From Craspedostauros australis (lineage: Eukaryota; Bacillariophyta; Bacillariophyceae; Mastogloiales; Achnanthaceae), in assembly GCA_026770025.1 (NCBI GenBank), contig JAMXDE010000077.1, positions 62,001 through 126,000 of the forward strand: a DNA stretch of 64,000 nucleotides, read 5' to 3'. Within the stretch, counting starts at the first letter, position 1. Each line of letters begins with the position of its first letter. The notes under the pieces are model-generated. The model was given only the letters and a program-made list of their open reading frames with translations. It did no database searches and was not told where the DNA came from. Both the position numbers and the translations under genes were made by a program. Of this stretch, positions 53,388 through 64,000 are shown piece by piece.

Positions 53388-53515
53388 TGTCAGGAATCGG
53401 GTGTTGTGAAACACCAAATTGCCGCACCTCCCACAAGGGTGGAGTTGAGCGTTGCAAAATGGTATATTACCGCAGATCCCACCTTTGGATCTTTGTGACA
53501 GAAAATGTGAGCTAC
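53388..53515 (+). mobile_element. Degenerate LTR start with a polypurine tract
   Basis: TGTCAGGAATCGGGTGTTGT, then AAATTGCCGCACCTCCCA and ACAGAAAATGTGAGCT, matching the start of the solo LTR at 58865-59797 read on its minus strand. The preceding GACGAAGGG resembles the clan's polypurine tract, so this was a 3' LTR on the plus strand; no internal element sequence is recognisable to its left. The match fades after about 53515. Confidence 0.65.
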
Positions 53516-53732
53516 ATGCTCCTTTGTTGGCAAGTTCCGTGATTGGAAGCCAACAATCGTGGAAGATGGTATTGGTTGATAGTTGTTCTGTTTGCTATTT
53601 CATTACGTTGGCACTCCGATCCTCTTGGTGTCCGTTCGTTCTCTTGCCCGATGCTCTCGGTGCTTCAATCTGTTTCGTAGATTCGGTCTCCGACTATGAG
53701 TCGGTACGCGAGATGCTCTCTCGCTGCTCTTC

Positions 53733-53736
53733 GTAT

Positions 53737-53768
<32 letters not shown>
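53733..53768. repeat. (CT)n microsatellite
   Basis: About 18 CT units with one G interruption. Confidence 0.92.
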
Positions 53769-55329
53769 AATATCGCGTGTTCATGTTACACGATACTCCG
53801 TGTTCGATGCGTACTCCGCATTCAACACTTCGTTCATTCACTATTGGCTTGCCACTCCATGAGTGCTTGCCACTTGAATTCCCTTTTGTATATCCATGAT
53901 CTCGATGTCCTTCGGTCATTGGATCTTCACCTTCTGCTTCTGACATGGAGACAGATGTCGACATGGTGAAATGATGACATTCTGTCAACGTCAGCTGTCG
54001 TCCTTCTGCTCTCCAGATGTCACGTTCCATCGATGATGCAATGGTCTGTCAGATGATATCGTCATCTGAGGCTTAGTTGGGAGGTACATTGAGCTTTGCT
54101 CGATACCATACGTTTCCATTGATGGATGGACGGACGATGTTCCTGATTCTCTCAGAAATCGTTGACTGCAAATGTCCTCCAGAAATTCTGCTCGTTGTCG
54201 TGTGTTCCATTTGTGATGTGATTTCATTCCATCACAGTTCACTCATGACACGAATGTAGTTGTACTGCCAGTACATGAGTATAAGAGAACAATGGGTGAG
54301 CGATGCACATACACATTTGCACATTCCTACAGTCATGGATGATTTTCCACTTGCTTGTGCCATTGCACAGGGAGTGAGTGATGCATACAAACATGCACAC
54401 AAAACCCCAACAAACAAGTACATGGAAGGCTCTCATTCAAAGCTACACACTGAGGAATTGGCAAGGTGCATCACAGAGACGTTGACAACAACAAGTCAGA
54501 ACGAAACGAGCACGTTCCATTGTGCAACGCACAGCATACACAACTTTGATGCATACAAGAGCGTTGGGTGAACGTAACTAGAATGTGGCAAACCCTGTAA
54601 GATCGAGCACCTTGATAGTGGCAGTAGGCAGTCATGTATTCTAAAGCAGTGCAGATAATAATGCTGTGTTTGCGATCATGATGCGCAGCAGGGTACTCCC
54701 AAAAATGACGACTCGTGCACGCGGCGAGCCAACCTGTCGTATGCGCACGAAGCTCGTATTTGCCCACATGATCGCCGCGAACAGAAAGGAGACAAAATGA
54801 ACGAAGATCTGATACTAGGATGGAGGTATCTCATTGAGCAACTCAGAGAAACGACGTCACATGTTGATGTGGTGTTGCGACACACCCACAAAGACAAAAA
54901 AGAGTCTGTTGATGACGTGGTTGCGAGCGTGCAGCACTCGGGAAGGAGTTTTGGGAATAACAGGAACAGGGTTTACCGCAGCTTTCAACTTAACCCTTTA
55001 CCGTTAATGACAGTCCCAACTCATGTCCCACAGCACACTCGTCCGAGCGGAGTAGTAAGAAGTAAGGAATTCTGTGAGAATTGTCAGTCACCATCGTTGT
55101 CACCACGAGCAGAGAAAGACACGATACGACACGTCGAGCTTGGTTCGGTTTTTGGTGCGCATCACAATGGCCTGACAAAGTGCCATTTGAGTGCGGAGAG
55201 ATAGAGACAGCGAGAGAGTGCAGACCCATCGCAAAGGCAGCACCATCGAAGCCTCCATCGTGGCTACTCTCACAAGACCCCATCTGTTTTCTACGCGTGA
55301 ACAAGCAACATCAAGCGCACGGCCGAAAT

Positions 55330-57555
55330 ATGAAGCAGGTGAACCAACCAAAAGGAAGTCGCCACAAGTGGATGGCCTGCGGCATCGTTGTGCTTTGCGT
55401 CCTGCACTTCGCCGGCGACATTCGCAATGTGCGTTACTCCGCGAAGGTGATGCAAGGCCAACAGCAACCCATTGCCGCACAGCCACAGCAACAGCAACAG
55501 AAAGATCCTTGGCAGGAATTGAATGAGGGTCTCCCATCGACCGTCTCGAACTACGCAACAACTGATGGGCTATCAACGCAATCCATGTCGCAGAGTTGCC
55601 TGCGATTGAATTCTCAAGAGTGGCTGTTGGGACCAAGATTTCAGAATGCTGTGAAAAACAGAGCCAACGAGGATGATTCCTTGTTCCGTTGGCTGGATGC
55701 ATTGGAGGGATCGATTGACGGCGCTGCTGCGGATGATGCTGGTGATACCAGTAGCCATGTGGACATGCCACAACAGCAACATCAGATGCAGTTCATGGAC
55801 GTGTTCAGTTCGACAGTGTGCTCTCCCACATCTCGCATAAGGTCATCGTGGCGCGGTGACGATGGCTCCATCGGTGCACAAGACAGCACGTCCGACTCAT
55901 CCAATGAGCGAGTGTCGATGTGGAAGATCCGGATGATCTACATCGCGATTCACTACCATCAGCATCGGCATGCCATGCCTGAAGGCAAGTTGAGGCGGGC
56001 AGCATCCGCCACTGATGCGGCCGGAAGCCAAGCCGACGATGCGACAGCCGGTCAATGCGATGAAGAGCGCAAGCGATTTCACGTGGGTGCTTTCGATTAT
56101 GAATGCCCCAATGCCAAGCTGCTGATTGCCGAAATGCCAGCCGTCGCTGGATTGGGGTCGGATTCTCGGGTGGATGCTATCAACTTCCTGATGGTTGGGC
56201 TGGCGACGAACCGCACGGTCCTCTTCGTCAACAACGTCAAATTCAATGGCACCGATTTTGCATCCGAAGCAGTCGCAAACGCTGACGCTGATATGGACGG
56301 GGGCCAGAACCAGGACGGCGGTGACAGCAGCGCCAGAACCACGCCTGCGGATAAGTACCCCCGAGCAATCAAGTACGAGCGATTCGGACTGGCATCGTGT
56401 CCGAGGAATGACACGCAATGCACTTTCCAATCCATGTCACCATGCGTGCCCACATATCGGGAAATGGCGGAGGCTCCCATCGTCAGAACGCCGTCACTAG
56501 CATCCTTTCTATCCAAGGACGAAGGAGCGTTGTTCCGTTCGCGAAGGGTGGTTCGGTTGAAGTTGAGGCGCTCGCCGTTGTCGCTTGGACATGATGTCGC
56601 TGAATTCCTGCGTGCCACGGCGCACGAATGGATCGACGCGCACTTTCCACCGAATGAGAACGACGACAACGCCAACACCGATTCCAGTAGGCGCTCCCTT
56701 CGATCAACGTTGATCAAGGCTGCCAATGCCATTGTGGACGACGTTCCGGAAACGGATGGACATGACTATCATGGTTCGGAGTCATCCGTCAAGCAGGCAA
56801 GCATGATGTACATTCTGCGTCCCAGACTCGACCTGCAACCCATGCTGCGCAAGACACTGAACGACAATCTAGCATCCTCCGGTGAGGAATCGTCAGCACC
56901 CGCACTGCGCCTGGGATTGCCAATCCGGTCGTCGGATAAGTGCCGAGCGGAGAGCGAATGCCTCATATTCCCAAACTACATGAAGGCCCTTGCGGAATTA
57001 TGGACTCAGCAGAAACAACCTCAAGAATCGCAACAACGGCAACTCCATCAAGGTCGGCAGGATGGCGATGCAGGAGTAACCATACACAAGAATGCAACGC
57101 CGCGGGTTGACATTATCCTCACATCGGAAAGCGATCTCATCTTCGGCGACAAGGACAAGTATCTGCATGCAAACAAGCACGCACTCCCCTTCCAACCCAA
57201 CTTCATCCTCAACCACGCCGACATCCATCAAGGCACCGGCGGCATCCACGAAACCCGCCTTAACTACCTGTTCGACAAGGTCCTGTTTTCAGCTTTGGCG
57301 ACCCTGCAGTTGCAGCTGGAGGCCGATCTGACCCTTGGCAACTGCTGTTCGAACTTCCACAACGTCCTGTTTGATTTGCTGCGTGCCGGATGTGGCCAGC
57401 GACAACAGCGCGGACAGTGTCTGCAGAAGCATCCCAATCCAGAATTCCGGCTGTGCTGCGACAAGTCACCTCAGTGCATGCGCGAGCGCGATCGCGATCT
57501 GGCCAAGCACCTCAACGTGTCGAAGGTGCGGTTGATGGAATTGCAAAAGTGGTGA
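55330..57555 (+). CDS. Type II membrane protein, fucosyltransferase-like
   Basis: 741 residues from the first ATG in the frame (55330); upstream codons are open but have no ATG. A short basic cytosolic tail (MKQVNQPKGSRHK) and a single hydrophobic anchor (WMACGIVVLCVLHFA, ~14-28) give the type II layout of Golgi glycosyltransferases. A Gln-rich stem follows (~45-60). The C-terminal half has blocks that resemble the alpha-1,6-fucosyltransferase type fold (GT23 and relatives): YILRPRLDLQPML, then LGLPIRSSDKCRAES in the place of the usual sugar-nucleotide HxRR..DK loop, then DIILTSESDLIF, then a GNCCSNFHNVLFDLL segment near the end. The His and Arg of the loop are changed (GLPIR), so donor or acceptor could differ. 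The C-terminal tail is Cys-rich (CQKHPN...CCDKSPQCM). It is complete, has no LTR inside and is the only clearly intact host gene here. Assignment to this fold is by pattern only. Confidence 0.65.
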   Translation: MKQVNQPKGSRHKWMACGIVVLCVLHFAGDIRNVRYSAKVMQGQQQPIAAQPQQQQQKDPWQELNEGLPSTVSNYATTDGLSTQSMSQSCLRLNSQEWLLGPRFQNAVKNRANEDDSLFRWLDALEGSIDGAAADDAGDTSSHVDMPQQQHQMQFMDVFSSTVCSPTSRIRSSWRGDDGSIGAQDSTSDSSNERVSMWKIRMIYIAIHYHQHRHAMPEGKLRRAASATDAAGSQADDATAGQCDEERKRFHVGAFDYECPNAKLLIAEMPAVAGLGSDSRVDAINFLMVGLATNRTVLFVNNVKFNGTDFASEAVANADADMDGGQNQDGGDSSARTTPADKYPRAIKYERFGLASCPRNDTQCTFQSMSPCVPTYREMAEAPIVRTPSLASFLSKDEGALFRSRRVVRLKLRRSPLSLGHDVAEFLRATAHEWIDAHFPPNENDDNANTDSSRRSLRSTLIKAANAIVDDVPETDGHDYHGSESSVKQASMMYILRPRLDLQPMLRKTLNDNLASSGEESSAPALRLGLPIRSSDKCRAESECLIFPNYMKALAELWTQQKQPQESQQRQLHQGRQDGDAGVTIHKNATPRVDIILTSESDLIFGDKDKYLHANKHALPFQPNFILNHADIHQGTGGIHETRLNYLFDKVLFSALATLQLQLEADLTLGNCCSNFHNVLFDLLRAGCGQRQQRGQCLQKHPNPEFRLCCDKSPQCMRERDRDLAKHLNVSKVRLMELQKW

Positions 57556-58864
57556 GGTGACGCGACACGACATGGCGTAGCTCGTATCGCAGAGCTGGCG
57601 AAGTGGAATGCTGATTCGTGGTTTGATCGGGGTTTTGCGTTTTGGAGAGTGATGAAGGAAGCGCTAAGAACAGAGCCACGACCTGAGGCCATCAACGTTT
57701 AAGATGATTTGAGAGCATAACTTGTCCACAATGGTTTGGTTTGGGTAGGACTGGATGGGGCTGGATTGTCCGAGTACCGAGAGAGCAGTCCGGCTTCCAT
57801 GCTTGTGCGTCTCTGTTGGGGCGAAGCACCACGTGCAAAGACTCACGGGGACAGCGCACGGCATTATTATGAATGTACTCGTATGGGTGGCTGTAGATTC
57901 CATCAGCAATCAGTAAGACCCCGTTCAGGGTTCTCATGTAGTCATTTGCGGATTTTTAAGATAAGCACTTAGATCATCCTACTATGTTGTAGATATTAGA
58001 TGAGCGAAGTTAAAAGCTCCTGGGCCTTATAGTTAAAAAGTTTATATTTTTGCACTAATTTACAACTAAAAACGTTGCGCATGCGGACGTGAAGGGGCAA
58101 ATGGGGTTCGGAATCGCCAGTCGTGCTTCAGCTTGCTGTCCAGTCGTGCCCTTGATCGACAGACTCACATTTCGCGTGGGCGAGGCAGTTGGATGCGAAA
58201 ACATGTCGAGGATTGTGCAGTGGTAGCAGGCATGCTGAGGCTGTTGATTCGTCTGGACCGTGGATCCGTTGTCAACATCCAGAGTTGTGGGTTGGTGGGT
58301 AATCCAGATCTTGATGCCCAGCTTGACTTTCACACAGCTTTGTTCTCTGTTCTGCTGCTGTCCTTGGCCATCGTTGGCTTCTGGCCGTTGTTCATCTGCT
58401 TTGCGCTTGGCTTCGAGTTTCGGTGTCAATCACTTGATTCTTCCGAATCGAACACAGTTTCGTGTGCTTTCCTGTTTCCAAACAAGTGTGATTTTCTTGT
58501 TCTCAACGTATTTCACGTTTTGGACGAGAACAAAGGCCTGACGTCATCAAATATTGATTCCAAATTTCTGATTTCAGATCACGTGTCGGCGAGAGGTGTT
58601 CTCCACCAACCTGTTTGAATTTTCAGCGACCAATCATTTCTTCTCGATGACGCACAACATCTTTTCGAAAGAGGGACAGACCTTATATTTGGCAGCGAAT
58701 ACCAGCGGCGATTTGGATCTTGGTGGGAGGGAGCCCAGCTCGTCGTCCTGTTGTGTCGGGTGCAATCTCCTCAAGTGCGCCAACCTCTATCACGCCAACA
58801 CACGACGAGCTACGATGCTAACAACAACAACAATGACAACAACAATGACAACAATGACAACAAC
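57556..58864. other. Intergenic region, ending in an AAC/AATGAC repeat
   Basis: No supported gene. Several 60-160-codon frames overlap on both strands (notably about 58055-58618) but none shows a recognisable domain. AT-rich around 57950-58080, which may be the 3' end region of the upstream gene. Ends in a microsatellite of AAC and AATGAC units (58820-58864) that resumes at 59798, because the solo LTR landed inside it. Confidence 0.5.
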
Positions 58865-59803
58865 TGTTGGAAATCCGGGGTACCCCAGTCTCTAGTTGTA
58901 GTATCTGGTTACCTATTCATGTTAGTGCATTGTTGGAACTGTGAGTACAACATCATCACTTTCAATTCCATTTGCCAAAGCATACATAATCCACAGTAGC
59001 ACACAGTCTTGCCCTTGCTCATGCAGTGCTGTCCTCCTGTTTCATCATGTCATGCAGCATGTACTCCATGTACATCTCATCTTGCAGTATTGGTTCATTT
59101 CATCATGCATCTCATCATGCATCTCAGATATTCCATCTCCTGCCCTCTACCAATAGTTTCGTTGGCATAGACATCACTGAGTCGTAGGCATCACACAGAT
59201 CGGTTCATTCGATCAGATCACGATTGCCCATTCGTCGCAGGAGCACCTTGGTTGGGAGCTCATTCAGCTCCTCGACCATCAAACATCTCCGATCATCTCC
59301 GATCTTCTCCGATGCTTCTCCTGTCGTTTCTGCTGGTTTCTTCGCCGATCACTTCACCGGCTTCTTGGAAGTTCGTCATCACTGGTTCGTTCACAGGCCG
59401 TCTCACACTTCGTGACATTGGCCTTCCTCCAGTACTCTTTTTCATTGGTTGCGACATGGGGGCCATAGTCGCTCGTATCGTGATGTTGGTCACGATTCCA
59501 ACATCCCCGCCCCCTGCGACATACACGTGTGATTGGCATTCCTGCATTGAGGTCACGGACACCATAGTCCGGTTCGCATTCGGCACGTGTCGTTCTCCAT
59601 CACAAAACACGTGCAGCTCACATTTTCTGTGTCACAATGGTCAAAGGTGGGAGCTGCGGTAATGTAGCATTTCATGACATTCGACTCCTGACTCTTGACT
59701 TCTTGGGAGGTGCGGTAATGTAGCATTCTAGAATTCTCAACTCCACATTCTTGGGAGGTGCGGCAATTCGGTGTTTCACAACACCCGATTCCTGACAAAC
59801 AAC
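58859..59803 (-). mobile_element. Solo LTR inserted in a microsatellite, with 6-bp duplication
   Basis: The LTR is 58865-59797 (933 bp), TGTTGGAAATCCGGGGTACC...CGATTCCTGACA. AACAAC precedes it (58859-58864) and follows it (59798-59803). Because the target is an AAC repeat, a 3-bp duplication would look the same. No internal sequence remains. It is the longest LTR of the clan and carries three spaced copies of the TGGGAG(G/C)TGCGG(T/C)AAT box near its right end (59650, 59703, 59751). It shares the CCCAGTCTCTA block with the B LTR at 4657. Confidence 0.85.
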
Positions 59804-60539
59804 AACAATGACAACAACGACAATAGCGACAACAACAATCTAACCACAAAAGCAGCTGCTGAAGAATCTGTGTTGCAACTGCCAATTGTCATGATCGGAG
59901 ATCGTTCCATGGAAGTGATTGAAAGCACAACCGGCATCCACTACTGAATTCATCGTTGGGGGCAACACGCATCTCGCACACTCAAACTTGTCACTCTGCC
60001 TGGGCAACGTTTGACCGCGCAAGAATTTTTGTCGCTTCGCGCACGCGCGCGACACTTGTGATGTTGACATCTGTCGAAGTCCGCTTTCGATTCGCATTGT
60101 CCACGTCGCGCGCTATGATTGGTTAATAACGAGTCCATCCAGTCGATGATCTTGACATGTTGGTGATTCCTTGTTCTTCGTCGGAAGTAGGAATTGAGAG
60201 TTCTCACAGGACAATTCCGGAATTTTGCGAAGGAATCATCACCACAGGAATTCATGATGAGAAACGTCCTGTGCAACACTGTGAATTTCTTGTCCGAAGC
60301 AAAACTGGGAGCGATGGCATTACATATATTTCCTTTTGGTATGAACACGAAGACCCAATGGAATTCATTCCAATTGACAATTACGCAAACCAATAATCAC
60401 GACAATGACATGCAACACAGGTCTTCTGTACAACACATTGTTCACATGCATACAACCAATTTCTCTGCTCTGCTCTAATCACTTAGTCTGTCTCTTTCTC
60501 TATTACCTGACTTGGCAAGGCTGGAAGAAGCCCTGATCA
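59798..60539. other. Microsatellite tail and unassigned sequence
   Basis: Continues the AAC/AATGAC repeat to about 59845. No supported gene after that; the 79-codon plus-strand frame at 60157 is too short to assign. Confidence 0.5.
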
Positions 60540-61039
60540 ATAGACAGCTATGGCAATTGCCTTCAATACTGTCTTGCACAGTTGCATATTATGTCAAAAT
60601 GAGTCATGTAAGATCTTCCATCTCTTGAAGAGACGTAGATGGTTTCATGTCTTGCTCTTACATGAGTCTTGCCATCCCTGTCAGCATTGGTATCATAGTC
60701 CTTTGGCTTGCATACCAAGGGACCGCTGTACCCTCAATCAGCATGCACCATTTCATCAGCAGCAAGTTTCCCACCATCAAGCAGTTGAAGATCTGTTGGT
60801 CTGGCCACTGACCACAAGGTAACAGACCATGGCACCAAACGATGTCACCAGCTTGGATACAAATTGCCATCTTGTACTGCAGATCAGCTCCCTTGTATTT
60901 GAGACTGTACCATTTCTTTGAAAAAGATGAGATTCCCGAACATGAAAGTAAGTCACGTCCACTGTGACTTTGCACCTTTGATGTTTGTCATTCTTAACGA
61001 AATTCTTCCATTCAATCTGTATTATGGGTTGCCAACAGT
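60540..61039 (-). pseudogene. PIF/Harbinger-like (DDE_4) transposase relic
   Basis: Read leftward from 61039 two adjacent frames give pieces in the order of a DDE_4-type transposase: IEWKNF...KVTVDVTYFHV (first Asp region), a frame change near 60935, then SFSKKWYSLKYKGADLQYKM, CIQAGDIVWCHG, PCGQWPDQQIF (second Asp region), and an ARHET start of the last conserved block near 60660-60645. Family knowledge: these transposases carry WYSxKxKGPxLxYE and GxxPCGxxPD-type blocks before the second Asp. Stops and shifts make it non-functional. Its right side is lost at 61040, where the LTR of element H begins. Confidence 0.6.
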
Positions 61040-61487
61040 TGTTAGACTTGAGGAATTGGTGGTAACGTAGGGGAGAACGCGTCCTTCTGCAATTGATCAG
61101 ATCGAGAAGGTGGCGTTCACTGGAAGTCTGTTGAGAACTCGAATGTTATTACAAACTTAAGGAGTTGTGAGCTTACTCTCTGACCTCTGTTCATGTCCAT
61201 GCCTCTGCTCTTGCATTCCTCTGTTCTGCAAGCATCGGATAGGATCTTTACATCTCTTCAGGTTCAACTGTTTTGGGTCAGTAGCTATCTCACAGTATCG
61301 TTCTTGCTTCGTGGTACCTTGTCTCTGATACCCAGTACCTTGGTACTTCTTTAGTTTTGTTTCTCGTCGAGCTATTCGCTCGTAATGTGACCATTTCATG
61401 GTTCGTGTTGGTTCAGGATACGATTCATAAGCACAACTAAGCTGGAACACGACAGAGAGCTGTGCGGAATAAAGCATAATGCTAATA
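61040..61487 (-). mobile_element. Probable 3' LTR of element H
   Basis: About 448 bp between TGTTAG (61040) and CTAATA (61487) lying just past the element H stop codon. In element orientation it would start TATTAG and end CTAACA, so the usual TG has become TA. A G-rich stretch (CTTCGGGGAG) right before it can serve as polypurine tract. It shares no sequence with the A-E LTRs. Ends are inferred from these signals because the partner LTR is outside the window. Confidence 0.6.
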
Positions 61488-61513
61488 CTCCCCGAAGCGT
61501 ATCTCTGTGCCCT

Positions 61514-63824
61514 TCACTCATGTGTTGACGTGTTCGTGTCTCCTTTCCAGAATAGGAGCGGTTGCACCAAATCCCAGAAGATTGATCTGGGAAGGAGCTT
61601 CGTGAGGACATCTGCGACGTTCTGGTGTCCATGGATCTTCACGAAGTACATGATCCCTGCAGCGATGGCAGACCGAACGCGGTGGTAGGCGAGCGCGTTG
61701 TGCCGCTTGGTGAGAGTGCTGTTCGGGATGTTCGATGATGAGAGAACACCTTGGTTGTCTCCAAACATCCAGCTTGGTCCGTCGATGGGGATGCCCATCT
61801 CACAGAGCGTGAGGCGTAGAGATATGATCTGTTCGGTAGCCAGGCGTGCGGCCACGAACTCAGATCCGTAGGTTGCTGTCTCCACGGTTGACTGTCTCTT
61901 CGAGAACCAATCGATTGGTGTCTGATTGACGAGGTGGAGTACGCCAGTGGCAGACTTCCCGGACACTCTGCAGTGCAGTAAGTTTGCATCCACGAAGGTG
62001 GTTGTCCTCATGGCCTTACCGCGTGGAGCAGGTGCATCTGATGGGAGTTCTTCTGTGGTGTTGCCGTACACGGTGTATGCCCAATCCTGTTTGGGGGTTT
62101 CGTAGTGGTCTTCGTGTTTGGGAATGCCTGTGCGGAATCGGATGGATGCATCTGGGTATTTTCGCAGGTACCCATACACTTGCTTTGCTCCATCCAGGTG
62201 TCCCTTTCGTGGTGCTGATCGGAATCGGGAGAGCGTCATGACCGCGACATGGATGTCGAATCGTCCAAGTGTGACACACCATTGGAGTGCTCCGATCAAA
62301 GACATGTACTGTTGTTTCTGGATCTCACCGAGTTCTGGGGTAGTGTCGAGTTCAGGACTGTCGTCCTTGTCGAGGGGACTGCTTCGTTTGTGGGGTGGCC
62401 CATCAAACATGGTCTCGAAGTTGATCAACATCCGTTTGATGTATGACCGAGCGCTGATGCGCATGGTTCCGTCGGTGTCTCGGCCGAAGTCAGCTCCCAA
62501 GTGGTATGAGATTGGGCCGACTCCCTTCAGCTTGTAGCCGTACTGTGCCGTCAGCTGGTCGAAGAAGGATCTGGGATCCGCCATCACAGCCATCAAGTCG
62601 TCCACGTATACGCATACGTATTCCCAATGAGTGTTGGCGTCGCGCATCCAGACGTCAGGATCTGCTCGGCATTGCATGAATCCCATGTCTCGCAAGGTAT
62701 CAGCCAGTGCCTCATGGAATCTGGCTCCGGATGTGCGCAGGCCATACAGCGCCTTGACGATGGTGAACATGTTGCCTACCTTGTCTCCGAATTCGTCTCC
62801 TGCGATGAAGCATATCTTCTCTCTGGTGTAGGCCTCGAGGTACGCGTTTCCGATGTCGCCTACCATGGTCTGTAGACCATTGGCTTCACCAGCGAGTAGT
62901 GCGATACGAAGGGACTGAAGGCTCACGACACCAGCGTAGGATGTGTCGCCGCATGGATCGGTCAGATGTCCACCTGCAACACACCGGGCCTTGTGACGCA
63001 AGTCATGCTTGACTGCGTACACCCATTGGAGTCGGATCTTTTGGTATCCATCTGGCACTTCGGTCGTCTTTCCGAGCGACTTGAAGGTACCGTAGCCAAA
63101 GAGTTGCTCCATCTCTGTTTTCTCTGCCTTTGCCCAGTTGTTGTTGCCATTCTTGGCATCCAGGCGCATGGCCTCTTGGTGGTTGCGTGGCACCTGTACA
63201 CCGAATTGGTAGATGGGTGTGTTGGTGTGTCGCTTGGACTTGGTCTTGGCAATGTGTGCTTGCCGTTTCATGCGTCCTTGCCGTTCAGCAGTCTTCTTGA
63301 GACGCTTCCACCCTGGCTGTTCGAGGAGGTCATGCTTGCGTCCGTAGACAGCGCACAACACAGGATCATCTTGGATCATCAGCGAGAGCGGTTCTGTGGT
63401 CAAAGATCCATCATCCCATTGGATGATCAAGTTGTATTTGGATCCTTTGTATCGGTTGGAGGTTGGCACCAGGGGACCTTCATGTCCTGTGATGCTGTGG
63501 AATCCCCACTTGGCGTCTTCTCCATTGGTGCTGCTGTCGGTCTGTTGTTCGATAAGATTGGACAGTTCCACATACGAGATGAGGTCGTTGACAGCTCCGT
63601 TGTCGATGGAGAGGAGCATCTTGATGCGTTGGTGGTTTGCTGCATCAGCATCGTTCACGCGTTGGATGACTTCTGCTTTGACTTGCTCGCCATCACGATC
63701 ATACACGAAGGTCTTTCCGATCAGTTCCTCAGGTGTGAAGTGCGGCACCTTGACGATTCCCCCGTCCGTCGCTCGATTGTCGGCTCCGTCAGAAGCGAAA
63801 AGAACGGCGTCCGAGAGGGAATGT
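61514..63824 (-). CDS. Element H: copia pol of a different lineage, 5' end cut
   Basis: An open frame of about 770 codons from the LTR junction at 63824 to TGA at 61514; there is no native start because the N-terminal part is cut off. It carries a chromodomain-like stretch (YNLIIQWDDGS...EPLSLM...GW, roughly residues 105-150 from 63748), RT with VGDIGNAYLEAYT, LYGLRTSGARFHEAL and YVDDLMAVM, the DIHVAVMTLSRF block and RNase H (VDANLLHC, ATYGSEFVAARLA, KRHNALAYHRVR). The sequence differs strongly from A-E throughout, so it belongs to another copia lineage known to carry a chromo-like segment between integrase and RT. No lesions are visible inside the retained part. Gag, protease and integrase must lie beyond the inserted element at 63825. 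Confidence 0.88.
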
Positions 63825-64000
63825 GTTGGAAATCCGGGGTGGTGTGATAGTAGAAAACTAATCGTTTGTTAGAATCTACTTCTCTGAACTGTGAGCTCTT
63901 CATTGCTCTCGATTGCAAAGTCCAATCTCTTCCTGAGATTGCCATGGGTCCCTCTGTTGGTCTAGCAGGCATCCATCTTGCATTCATCGCAAATTCATCA
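63825..64000 (-). mobile_element. LTR of an A-E clan element, running out of the window
   Basis: TGTTGGAAATCCGGGGTGGT, then TTCTCTGAACTGTGAGCTC, the clan's LTR end in minus orientation. It interrupts element H pol at 63824 (left bases ggaatg); the other end is outside the window, so whether it is solo or a full element is unknown. Confidence 0.85.

Larger units (their letters stand above)
51951..55329. other. Intergenic region with microsatellites and a degenerate LTR start
   Basis: No gene that I can support. The first ~100 bp is the upstream region of the secreted-protein gene. An (AACAC)n-type repeat lies at about 52490-52600, a (CT)n run at 53733-53768 and a degenerate LTR start at 53388-53515. 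The short frames in between lack family resemblance and overlap these repeats. Confidence 0.5.

Noticed and set aside
58055-58618. Overlapping frames on both strands as a gene
   Set aside because: No domain, no agreement between frames and no supporting signals; too weak to annotate.

Overview
This looks like a repeat-rich stretch of a eukaryotic nuclear genome, most likely a diatom. The reasons are Ty1/copia-type retrotransposons packed and nested into each other, long intron-less reading frames, and a secreted protein with the PSxxPS plus Cys-rich repeat architecture typical of diatom surface proteins. The organism call is inference; no rRNA or other marker gene is present. I saw no tRNA, rRNA or CRISPR array and nothing prokaryotic.

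Layout. 1-2790: fragments of retroelement LTRs, a small cut gene piece and a reverse transcriptase (RT) fragment. 2887-4662: an orphan coding region whose 3' end is cut by an LTR. 4657-8668: element B, a decayed minus-strand copia relic with a solo LTR nested in its own 3' LTR. 8669-16210: element A (+), full length with one internal stop codon. 16384-19537 plus 27053-27300: a P-loop NTPase gene (minus strand) split near its start codon by element C (19538-27046, minus), which has identical-looking LTRs, a 6-bp target duplication and one frameshift. 28154-32599: a decayed DNA transposon with ~157-bp terminal inverted repeats and a 4-bp target duplication; 33259-34322 is the 5' part of a relative of it. 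34323-49325: element D (+), whose reading frame is intact except that element E (39689-47071, minus, itself fully intact) sits inside its RT region. 49326-51950: a secreted diatom-type gene (minus) cut at its 3' end by the D 3' LTR. 55330-57555: a type II membrane glycosyltransferase-like gene, the only apparently complete single-copy host gene. 58865-59797: a solo LTR. About 60540-61039: a PIF/Harbinger-like transposase relic. 61040-63824: element H, a copia element of a different lineage, cut at 63825 by yet another LTR running out of the window.

Elements A to E form one clan: LTRs of 680-790 bp, a conserved 12-bp palindrome right after the 5' LTR, gag with two zinc knuckles, an unusual ~380-residue region carrying a CX2CX9CX2C motif between the knuckles and protease, then protease, integrase (D,D35E), an acidic linker, RT (YVDD) and RNase H. 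Four insertions of the clan show 6-bp target duplications. LTR comparison by eye gives an order: B and the fragments oldest, A and D intermediate, C and E very recent. E is the best candidate for an active element.
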